Shown: one piece after another, positions 42,849-50,266 of the stretch
Position numbering within the stretch: position 1 is the stretch's first letter
How the letters are laid out: the number at the start of each line of letters is the position of its first letter
NCBI GenBank assembly: GCA_964518635.1
Contig: CAZFGK010000013.1
Location: 20,241-84,240 of the forward strand
Length of the DNA stretch: 64,000 nt
Direction of reading: 5' to 3'
Source: CAZFGK01 sp964518635
Lineage (GTDB): Bacteria; Zixibacteria; MSB-5A5; GN15; FEB-12
Made by a program: the position numbers and the translations under genes
The notes under the pieces: model-generated
The model's database searches: none
Told to the model about the DNA's origin: nothing
Seen by the model: the letters and a program-made list of their open reading frames with translations, nothing else

Positions 42849-43187
42849 ATGAAACTCGGTGTTCGAGAAGAGCACGGTATTCTGATTCTGGAGCCACATG
42901 GAAAGATCATGGGCGGTCCGGATGCTACCGCGCTGCAGGACAAATTGTATGAAGCAATTGAACAGGACAAGAAGCGGATCGTTATCGACCTCGCGCAGGT
43001 CGACTGGATGAACTCGACCGGACTCGGGATACTTATCTCCGGCTTCACCACCCTTCGCAATAACGGCGGCATTCTCAAACTTGCGAATGTGACCGACAAG
43101 ATTCAGTCACTCCTGACCATAACTAAACTGGTCACTGTTTTTGAAGCCCATGACTCAGTCGATTCGGCGGTGAGGAGCTTCTCTTGA
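42849..43187 (+). CDS. STAS-domain anti-sigma factor antagonist
   Basis: 112 residues, single STAS domain. The phosphorylatable site is in DWMNSTGLGILISG near residues 56-69, with the serine/threonine at the start of the helix as in SpoIIAA and RsbV. RBS AGAGGAG is well placed. In partner switching the unphosphorylated antagonist binds the anti-sigma kinase and frees its target. The kinase gene follows after 64 bases and the phosphatase gene after that, so all three parts are together. The controlled sigma factor is not in the window. Confidence 0.93.
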   Translation: MKLGVREEHGILILEPHGKIMGGPDATALQDKLYEAIEQDKKRIVIDLAQVDWMNSTGLGILISGFTTLRNNGGILKLANVTDKIQSLLTITKLVTVFEAHDSVDSAVRSFS

Positions 43188-43251
43188 GCAGACTCTTCAC
43201 TTTCTTACATAATGAGCTTCCGAAGCACATTGTCGCTGGGGGGTCGCGCGA

Positions 43252-43674
43252 ATGAGCCAGCCCTCACTCAATCGTCAAGAGCTCCGTGTCCCCTCAAACA
43301 TGAATGCCCTGGTTGCCATCGATGACTTTGTCGAGGGGCATCTTCGTTCCCTCGGTGCTCCAGAGGTCCTCATTGCGGATATCGCTATCTCCGTTTCAGA
43401 ACTCGTCACCAATGCGGTGATTCATGGGAATGCCCAGGATCCTACCCGCTTTGTTATTGCATCTATCGGATGCCAGCAGGGGAAGATTGAAATTTCAATT
43501 GGAGACCAGGGGAATGGTTTTCTCCCTGACGAAATTGCTGACCCGCTTGCAGATGAAAACCTTCTGAAAAGTGTCGGGCGTGGTGTCTTTATTGTCCGCG
43601 CGCTGATGGATTCTGTCAGCATCGACCCGACACCGCACGGTACCACCATCACCATCACTAAACAGATCTCATAG
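43252..43674 (+). CDS. anti-sigma regulatory factor / serine kinase (RsbW/SpoIIAB type)
   Basis: 140 residues, GHKL ATPase fold. The N box is SELVTNAVIHGN near 48-59, G1 is GDQGNGFLPDE near 84, and G2 is GRGVFIVRALMDSV near 106. Such kinases phosphorylate their STAS antagonist and sequester a sigma factor or other partner. It lies between the antagonist and the SpoIIE-type phosphatase gene, 10 bases before the latter. Confidence 0.92.
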   Translation: MSQPSLNRQELRVPSNMNALVAIDDFVEGHLRSLGAPEVLIADIAISVSELVTNAVIHGNAQDPTRFVIASIGCQQGKIEISIGDQGNGFLPDEIADPLADENLLKSVGRGVFIVRALMDSVSIDPTPHGTTITITKQIS

Positions 43675-43684
43675 ATCGGCGGAG

Positions 43685-45937
43685 ATGACTCTCTCCTCTT
43701 TCATAAGCATTGCGGCCTTTCTCTGTGGTGCCTATTTGCTCTTTTTGGCCATCACGGTCGTTCGCGGCAATTTCACTATTGCGGTCAACAGGCGCGCCGG
43801 TCAGGTCTTCTTCTTTTCTGGATTGGGGGCACTCACCTGGGCCCTTGGACAGATTCTGAATACTGGGCAAGAGCAATCACGAATTGCCGACATCTGGCAG
43901 CATCTGCATTACCTCTGGCAACTCTTCTTCCCTTGCCTGCTTCTTTTTGCGCTGACCTTTCCGGTCGACAGGTTGCAAGTTTCCGGAAAATTCCGAGTAA
44001 GCAAGTGGATATGGCTGATATTCGTCCCCGGACTTTTGCATGTACTTTTGCTGATTCTCTTCTCTGATGTTCGCTCGGTGATCAGTCTCCTGAACAGCGG
44101 CACCTTTCAGGAAGGACCATTCTCTGTAGTCTTGAAACCAATCGCCGATCTAGGAATGCGTTCGGCGGTCGTACTGAATCTGGTGGTCGTTTCGCATCAG
44201 TTGATTTTTGGTATCGCCAATCTGGGGATGCTTTTCGGTGCCTGGTTCGCATTTGAGACCGCCAAGGGCTCGGTGCTCAATCCCCGGTTAGTCAAGCAGA
44301 CAGAACTGCTTCTCTGGGGGATGCGCGCTCTGGCAGTACTTTATCTCGTTGCTTTTGTTCTTACCCATTTTCTGCCGGTAGAATATCTTACTTACGCTAA
44401 TCTCCTGCTGATGGCACTCCTGCTCCTCGGCGTCATCGTCGTAACCGTAGCCGTTATCAATAGACAATTTCTGAATTTGCAGCTCGCCTTTCGGCAGTCA
44501 CTGCTTTATACCATCGTCTCAGGTGTCTTGGTTGCGTTGTATGTGCTCGCCGCTTTTCGTTTTCGTGACATGTTTACCCCCGTGCTCGGTGAGCAGGCCG
44601 AAATGGTCTCCTGGATGTTTATTGCCGTTCTTATTGTCTTTTTTCAGCCGATCAGCGGCTGGACCGATACACTCCTACGCAGCATGTTTATGCGTACCCA
44701 GGCCGACCACCGGTCGATCATTGAACAGTTCTCTCGCTCTATTATCTCTCAGTTTGAATTGGGGCAATTGCGTCAGGCAGTCGATGAAACCCTGAAAACT
44801 GCGTTGCTGGTCGATCGAGTCTATCTCTGTTCCTATGATGACTATCTCGCCGAATATGTGGTCACCGAAGGGAATTCCGCCGAGCCGATAATGATCATCG
44901 ACCGAGCCGATCTGATGCTTCGAGGGATCAACCAGCTTGATAGCCCGACCGGTATTGCGACGCTGGAATCGTATCGCGCCGGATCTAATCTCTCCGGGTT
45001 TCTTGCAGAATTCGAAGTCCGCATGATCGTCCCAATGAAAGATGGTGAACGGCTGGTAGGGTTTCTTGCCCTTACTGCAAAAGCGGCCGGATATCGCTAC
45101 ACGCCGGATGACATGAATCTGCTGGGGGTCCTCTCCAATCAGATGGTCACTGCTCTGACTAATGCGCGTCTCTATACTGAATCTCTCGAGCGAATTCGCT
45201 TGCAGGAAGAGGTCAGCATGGCCCGGCAGATTCAGCTCGATCTGCTCCCCAAGAAACCACCGACGGTCCCGGGGATTACCATCGCTGCAGACTCTGTCCC
45301 CTCTCGGACAGTTGGAGGGGACTTCTTCGATTTTGTGTATTCCGAGGATAGGGAACGGATCGTGCTGGTCATCGCCGATGCCAGCGGCAAAGGAATGCCC
45401 GCAGCACTCATGGTCGCTCAGATACAGGCAATGATTCGCAGTGAGGTCCGTAACGGAAGTGACATCGCGACGATTATCAATAATGTGAACAGAGAGATCG
45501 TCGCGACGACTTCTCCTGAAAAATATGTGACCCTCTTCATGGCCGACTATCGACCTGCAACGAGGGATTTTTTCTACTCGAATGCCGGACACAATTATCC
45601 GATCCTCGTACGTGACGACAAGAGTATCGAATTGCTCATCGACGGGGGGCCAATTGTCGGGGCATTCAAAGAGTTCACCTTCCATGCAGTCAAGACCTCG
45701 CTGCAGCAGGATGATCTCCTTTTTATGTTTACGGACGGCCTTTCAGAAGCGATGAATGAAGAGGGAATCGAATTCGGTGAAGAACGACTTCGCGCCCTGG
45801 TACTAGAGCATTACAACAAAACACCACAGGATCTTGTTACTCTCTTGCAGGAAGCGGTACGTCGACATGATCAATCAGATCCACCTCAGGACGACAGCAC
45901 ATTGATCGTCGTGCGCGGTCATCTTTTGCAGCGTTGA
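43685..45937 (+). CDS. membrane SpoIIE-type PP2C phosphatase with GAF domain
   Basis: 750 residues. About eight membrane helices occupy residues 1-330 (histidine-kinase-type 7TM sensory region). A GAF domain follows (about 350-500), with FLAEFEVRMIVPMKDGERLVG. Then comes a coiled-coil linker (ERIRLQEEVSMARQIQLDLL) and the PP2C domain (about 530-745). Metal-binding aspartates are seen in VGGDFFDF, LVIADASGKGMP, FMFTDGLSEAM and DDSTLIVV. The enzyme dephosphorylates the STAS antagonist in response to an envelope or ligand signal and so turns the switch on. It follows the kinase after 10 bases. Confidence 0.92.
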   Translation: MTLSSFISIAAFLCGAYLLFLAITVVRGNFTIAVNRRAGQVFFFSGLGALTWALGQILNTGQEQSRIADIWQHLHYLWQLFFPCLLLFALTFPVDRLQVSGKFRVSKWIWLIFVPGLLHVLLLILFSDVRSVISLLNSGTFQEGPFSVVLKPIADLGMRSAVVLNLVVVSHQLIFGIANLGMLFGAWFAFETAKGSVLNPRLVKQTELLLWGMRALAVLYLVAFVLTHFLPVEYLTYANLLLMALLLLGVIVVTVAVINRQFLNLQLAFRQSLLYTIVSGVLVALYVLAAFRFRDMFTPVLGEQAEMVSWMFIAVLIVFFQPISGWTDTLLRSMFMRTQADHRSIIEQFSRSIISQFELGQLRQAVDETLKTALLVDRVYLCSYDDYLAEYVVTEGNSAEPIMIIDRADLMLRGINQLDSPTGIATLESYRAGSNLSGFLAEFEVRMIVPMKDGERLVGFLALTAKAAGYRYTPDDMNLLGVLSNQMVTALTNARLYTESLERIRLQEEVSMARQIQLDLLPKKPPTVPGITIAADSVPSRTVGGDFFDFVYSEDRERIVLVIADASGKGMPAALMVAQIQAMIRSEVRNGSDIATIINNVNREIVATTSPEKYVTLFMADYRPATRDFFYSNAGHNYPILVRDDKSIELLIDGGPIVGAFKEFTFHAVKTSLQQDDLLFMFTDGLSEAMNEEGIEFGEERLRALVLEHYNKTPQDLVTLLQEAVRRHDQSDPPQDDSTLIVVRGHLLQR

Positions 45938-45951
45938 GACATACAATACTC

Positions 45952-46491
45952 ATGAATCAGACATCTGTTCTCTCCCCCAGCATACATCCGCACTTTCGTT
46001 TCTGTCCAATTTGTTCGACTCAGCTCACCACCGTTCATGAGAACGGAACCCCACGACTTGCCTGCAGCTCGGCAGCATGTGAGTTCATTCACTATCGAAA
46101 CCCCGCACCGGCAGCCGGAATTTTGCTGGTTGAAGAAAATCGAGTCTTGTTTGTACGTCGCGCCCACGCACCAAGAATAGGTTACTGGTCACTCCCCGCG
46201 GGATTTATGGAATGGGAAGAACACCCGAGTCAGACTGCCGTTCGGGAGGCAAAAGAAGAAACCGGACTTGATGTCGAGCTGACTCGACTCTTTGAAATCT
46301 ATTCCGGACAAGATGATCCAAGAACTCATGCTGTCTTGGTGCTGTATGAAGCAAAGCGTCTATCAGGGACCCTTGTCGCAGGAGATGATGCCTCGGAGGT
46401 AGAGTTCTTCCCGCTTATTGATCTTCCCGAACAGATTGCATTTCATTCACACCGGCAGGCACTTCAGGATTATCTCCGGCGGTACCGGTGA
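45952..46491 (+). CDS. Nudix hydrolase with N-terminal zinc ribbon
   Basis: 179 residues from the ATG at 45952; a TTG six codons upstream is also possible. The zinc ribbon is FCPICSTQL with a second pair CSSAAC. The Nudix box GFMEWEEHPSQTAVREAKEETGL (written here in two parts, GFMEWEEHPSQ and TAVREAKEETGL) follows GIGYW-type residues. Related zinc-ribbon Nudix proteins cleave NAD(H) or ADP-ribose-like diphosphates; the length is short for NudC. Substrate not assigned. It follows the phosphatase gene by 14 bases and overlaps the next gene by a few bases. Confidence 0.88.
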   Translation: MNQTSVLSPSIHPHFRFCPICSTQLTTVHENGTPRLACSSAACEFIHYRNPAPAAGILLVEENRVLFVRRAHAPRIGYWSLPAGFMEWEEHPSQTAVREAKEETGLDVELTRLFEIYSGQDDPRTHAVLVLYEAKRLSGTLVAGDDASEVEFFPLIDLPEQIAFHSHRQALQDYLRRYR

Positions 46492-48293
46492 TGAGAGTGT
46501 TTTCTAATCGAATACGAGCCCAATTCTCTTCGCTCGTAGCTACGGTTCTTTTGATGTGCGCGTCGAGCGCGTTCTCACAAGAGAGTTCGACCGCAGTCAA
46601 CAAGCTGCAGCCAATTGTCTCACCCACTCGTGACAGCGCAACTCCCGCGATTACTTTTCGAGCATCACACGATTCTCTGATCATTACATCGACCAGAGGC
46701 AATCAATCATGGATGATCAGAAAAAGTGATATTTCCAAATCGGATGGTCGACTAACCTTTGGAACTGGGCTCTTCGCCACTGACTCGACACTAGAAAGCT
46801 CGGCACCTGATGAAAGCAGTGTTGTACTGCTTCGATTGAACGACATCTCGTCAGTCATGACCAATCGAAACGGAAGCATAATCGAAGTGCTTCTCTTCAC
46901 GAAACCAGCCGACAATCCGGCAGCACGTCTTCGACGAGGGAATCTTGCAAGAGGTGTTTCGGACATACTCGTTGACTCTGCAAAATTCGTCCGTGGTTCA
47001 GTCATTGCCTTAGGCGGTACGATTGAAGTCGCCGGTGAAATCGACAAGACCGTCTTCTCGATCATCGGTAATATTAAATTGACCGGCAGCGCACTCGTGC
47101 GGGGGAACGTGGTATCACTCTTTGGAAATGTTGAAGTCAACGACGGGGCACGATTCTACGGCGAAGCAAGCGGCGCGATGAATGGACGAAGAAAATTTAG
47201 GATTCTGACATCCAGCCAGTTCGGAGTCGATCCTGTTTTCAGCTATGATCGAGTTGACGGTCTCACTCTTGGACTTAGCGCAAGCTATCCGAACGACCGG
47301 AGACAACGTTGGAAACTTTCGACTCAACTTGCCTATGCTCTGGCCAGTGACCGCGTACGTGGCAATGCGCAGATCACCTATCAGCTCCTGAAGAACAAGC
47401 AGCTCAGTGTTTCACTCTCCGGTTATCGTCAGTTGAGTCATGATGATGATGATTTGACGACCCGTTTTGAAAACACCGTGCTTGCCCTGGCTTTCAAAGA
47501 AGACCTCTGGGACTGGTATGAGTCGACCGGTGGGGCATTCAAGCTCGAGTGGAAATCGCATTCTCGCTGGCGTATCGGGATTGGATATCGAAACGAGCAG
47601 ATCGAGTGGCTCCCTACGCAGGTCAATCTCTGGGCTCTCTCCGGAGGTTCAGGAGGAAGTCATCGTTTTCGGGAAAACTTTTCGACGATTCCGGAAGTCT
47701 ACAGCTCGATCTCATCTGACGATTTTTCAGCCAGTGCTCCACAGAGCAAAATGAGCGAACTTTTTGCGCGCATTGAACTCCCCAGTAGTCCGATGATGAA
47801 AAATTACTCTGAGTCCGGTTTTGCAGGGGAGCTCTGGGGGGATATCGGAAAAATCGGTATCAGCACTGGAAGTGCTTATTCACGAATCGGAGGTTCAATG
47901 CTCCGATCCCAGAAACTCCATCGACATGTCACAGGAATCGTCGGATTTGAAGGAGCGATTGGGAGTCGGAATCTGCCGAACTATCGAATCTTCTCGATCG
48001 GCGGTTTCGGAACAGTCCCGGGCTATCGACTGAGAGAATATTTTGGGAACAGTTACTACTATTTCAAAACGGAACTCCGATTCTCATTGAAGTCGAAAGT
48101 TGCGGCAGTCGGCCTGTTGGCCGACTATGCCCGGATCAACCTGTCCCAAACTCCCGGGAGTCTATTTGACCTCTCGGACGTCGGAGTACGGCTCTATCTC
48201 TTTGGGCTGGTTCACCTTACAGCTGCTGCCCCGATAGGGAGCGAAAATGACCGTAGAGTCAAGTTCTGGCTCTCGCTCCGTCATCCTTTTTGA
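46488..48293 (+). CDS. exported bactofilin-like / outer-membrane barrel fusion
   Basis: 601 residues with a signal peptide (to SAFSQ, about 31). Residues about 40-150 are unassigned beta-rich sequence. Residues about 160-225 are a short right-handed-helix-like repeat of the bactofilin kind: SVIALGGTIEVAGEIDKTVF, SIIGNIKLTGSALVRGNVVS, LFGNVEVNDGA. From about 235 to the end are alternating amphipathic strands of a surface barrel. The strands include IGGFGTVPGYRLREYFGN, in the place of the Omp85 lid motif, and a final Phe (SLRHPF) as in outer-membrane proteins. The start may be GTG 46488 or ATG 46491. Substrate and role unknown; an envelope assembly or export role is an inference. Confidence 0.75.
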   Translation: MMRVFSNRIRAQFSSLVATVLLMCASSAFSQESSTAVNKLQPIVSPTRDSATPAITFRASHDSLIITSTRGNQSWMIRKSDISKSDGRLTFGTGLFATDSTLESSAPDESSVVLLRLNDISSVMTNRNGSIIEVLLFTKPADNPAARLRRGNLARGVSDILVDSAKFVRGSVIALGGTIEVAGEIDKTVFSIIGNIKLTGSALVRGNVVSLFGNVEVNDGARFYGEASGAMNGRRKFRILTSSQFGVDPVFSYDRVDGLTLGLSASYPNDRRQRWKLSTQLAYALASDRVRGNAQITYQLLKNKQLSVSLSGYRQLSHDDDDLTTRFENTVLALAFKEDLWDWYESTGGAFKLEWKSHSRWRIGIGYRNEQIEWLPTQVNLWALSGGSGGSHRFRENFSTIPEVYSSISSDDFSASAPQSKMSELFARIELPSSPMMKNYSESGFAGELWGDIGKIGISTGSAYSRIGGSMLRSQKLHRHVTGIVGFEGAIGSRNLPNYRIFSIGGFGTVPGYRLREYFGNSYYYFKTELRFSLKSKVAAVGLLADYARINLSQTPGSLFDLSDVGVRLYLFGLVHLTAAAPIGSENDRRVKFWLSLRHPF

Positions 48294-48453
48294 ACAGCAA
48301 GTGAGCTCTCTTTCTGATTGAATCGGTCTCGTAACCGAAAACCTGACTAGAAGTTACCCCAAACCAGAAATCATCGTTTTTTCCCGTACATCGTCTAACC
48401 CTTTCGTGGGTGCTGCCGATATTTCTTTGGAATAAAGAAAGAAAGCCAAAGAG

Positions 48454-50238
48454 ATGTCAGACCAAATACGCTCTACACATTCTCAGCAGACTCAGACCCA
48501 GAACGGGAACGATCATCCCTCTGTCATGCTTGATGAACTCATCAAGCAGCTAGATGGCGTCGTTGTCGATAATCCGCGGCTGGCCAATGCTGATGATCCG
48601 GCAACTCCGCAGGCAAATGATCTGCGTGCGCTTCTGGAAGTCTCTCTCGCGATCACTTCGACTCTTGATATCAACGCCACTATTCGTCTTGTGCTGACCA
48701 AGGCAATCGAGCTGATGGATGCCGAGCGAGGCATGATCATGCTGCTGGTCAATGATACCGAGCAATTTCGCGCCGGGATAGACCGGACGGGACGGACTCT
48801 GCATCGAAATGACTTCCCGGTCTCCGACACCATCACCTCAGATGTATTTCGCAAAGGGGAATCGATCTATACTTCGGATGCCTCGACCGATGACCGCTAT
48901 GCCCTGCAGCAATCGATCGTCGCGCACGGGCTTCGCTCGATCATGTGTGTCCCACTCAAGATAAAGGATACTGTGATCGGATTGATCTATGTCGACAATC
49001 CGTACGATTCCAAAGTCTTTCTTCGCGCCGATCTTCTGCAACTTGAATTGTACGCACAGCTCGCAGCTTCGGCGATCTATAACGCTGATATCTATGATCG
49101 ACTCCGTCGTATGGAGCGATTCAATCAGTCGATTGTCGATAACTCTCCAGTCGGACTGATGGTAATCGACAGCGAAGGGCATCTGAGCGCAATCAACAAA
49201 TCCGCCCTTGAAATCCTCGAATTGAATCGTGACCAGATTCGTCTGTTTGGACACGATCTGATGCCCACCCGTCTTGCGGAACTTCTCCCTGAAGCGGAGT
49301 GGCGACGTTGGCGTACGATGATCTCGGATGTCGTGACTACACAGAGCGAATTTTCTGAGAGTCGCCACTACCATAATACCGGCTATGTCGAAAAAGTGCT
49401 CTCTCTTCGCCTCTCCCCTATCGATGACCTTGCTGCAAATCTGAAGGGGATTATCGTGACACTCGAGGATATCACCGAGAAAGTCACAATGGAGCAGTAC
49501 GTCATTCTCTCTGAGAAGCTGGTTGCACGCGGCGAAATGGCTGCATCGGTTGCCCATGAATTGAATAATTTCCTGACCATTATCTCCAACAATGCAGAAA
49601 TCATGGCAATGAATCTCGACCGAGGTCTTCCGGACAAGGCGAAATTCAATGCCAAGTCGATCCTTGATAATGTCTTTCGGATCAAACGCTTCGTCGATAG
49701 TCTCATGGACTTCTCCAATCCGGAAGCCGACTATATCAATTACGACATCCGCCAGTTGGTGGATGATCTTCTTTTTTCACTCAAAATTCAGCCACGCATG
49801 AAAACGGTGCAGTTTACCGTTGACATGGGACAGGAGATTCCCTCCTGCGAGATTGATGTCGGTCAGATTCAGCAGATTCTCATCAATCTGCTCAACAATG
49901 CCGCCGACGCCATCCAGGAACGAGTCAGTCGTCTGGGAGAATCCGATCCGCCCCACATTCGGAAGATCGGGCTGAAGGCCCTCTATGACCAGACAACTGA
50001 TCTCGTACATGTTGAGATCAGCGATAACGGCATTGGGATGAGCCCGGAAGTGCAGGGGAAGATTTTTACCCCGCATTTCACTATGAAAAAAGGTGGTCAC
50101 GGGCTCGGCTTGTACAATTGCCTGAAAATCGCCAAGCAGCATGGCGGGGCAATTACGGTCAACTCGACGCCGAATATTGGGACGACCTTTACGCTGAGTA
50201 TTCCACGGACTCGCCCGAAAGTCGAAGTCAAGCCGTAG
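48454..50238 (+). CDS. cytoplasmic sensor histidine kinase (GAF-PAS-HisKA-HATPase)
   Basis: 594 residues, no membrane segment. A GAF domain (about 60-215, TSTLDINATIRLVLTKAIEL and SIMCVPLKIKDTVIGLIYVD) is followed by PAS (about 222-340, SIVDNSPVGLMVIDSEGHL). The phospho-acceptor domain has H368 in ASVAHELNNFLTI. The ATPase has an N box (QQILINLLNNAADAI), DNGIGMSP and GHGLGLYNC. It would sense an internal signal and phosphorylate an unlinked response regulator. A Ser/Thr kinase gene starts 28 bases after its stop, so the two kinases are probably co-expressed. Confidence 0.93.
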   Translation: MSDQIRSTHSQQTQTQNGNDHPSVMLDELIKQLDGVVVDNPRLANADDPATPQANDLRALLEVSLAITSTLDINATIRLVLTKAIELMDAERGMIMLLVNDTEQFRAGIDRTGRTLHRNDFPVSDTITSDVFRKGESIYTSDASTDDRYALQQSIVAHGLRSIMCVPLKIKDTVIGLIYVDNPYDSKVFLRADLLQLELYAQLAASAIYNADIYDRLRRMERFNQSIVDNSPVGLMVIDSEGHLSAINKSALEILELNRDQIRLFGHDLMPTRLAELLPEAEWRRWRTMISDVVTTQSEFSESRHYHNTGYVEKVLSLRLSPIDDLAANLKGIIVTLEDITEKVTMEQYVILSEKLVARGEMAASVAHELNNFLTIISNNAEIMAMNLDRGLPDKAKFNAKSILDNVFRIKRFVDSLMDFSNPEADYINYDIRQLVDDLLFSLKIQPRMKTVQFTVDMGQEIPSCEIDVGQIQQILINLLNNAADAIQERVSRLGESDPPHIRKIGLKALYDQTTDLVHVEISDNGIGMSPEVQGKIFTPHFTMKKGGHGLGLYNCLKIAKQHGGAITVNSTPNIGTTFTLSIPRTRPKVEVKP

Positions 50239-50266
50239 ACGGTCTGTCACGCGCTGTGGTGCGGCG

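Noticed and set aside
42632..43099. Long N-terminal extension of the FN3-like lipoprotein
   Set aside because: It is antisense to the STAS gene and lies upstream of a lipoprotein signal peptide.
44675..45685. 336-codon minus-strand frame
   Set aside because: Antisense to the SpoIIE-type phosphatase; shadow frame.
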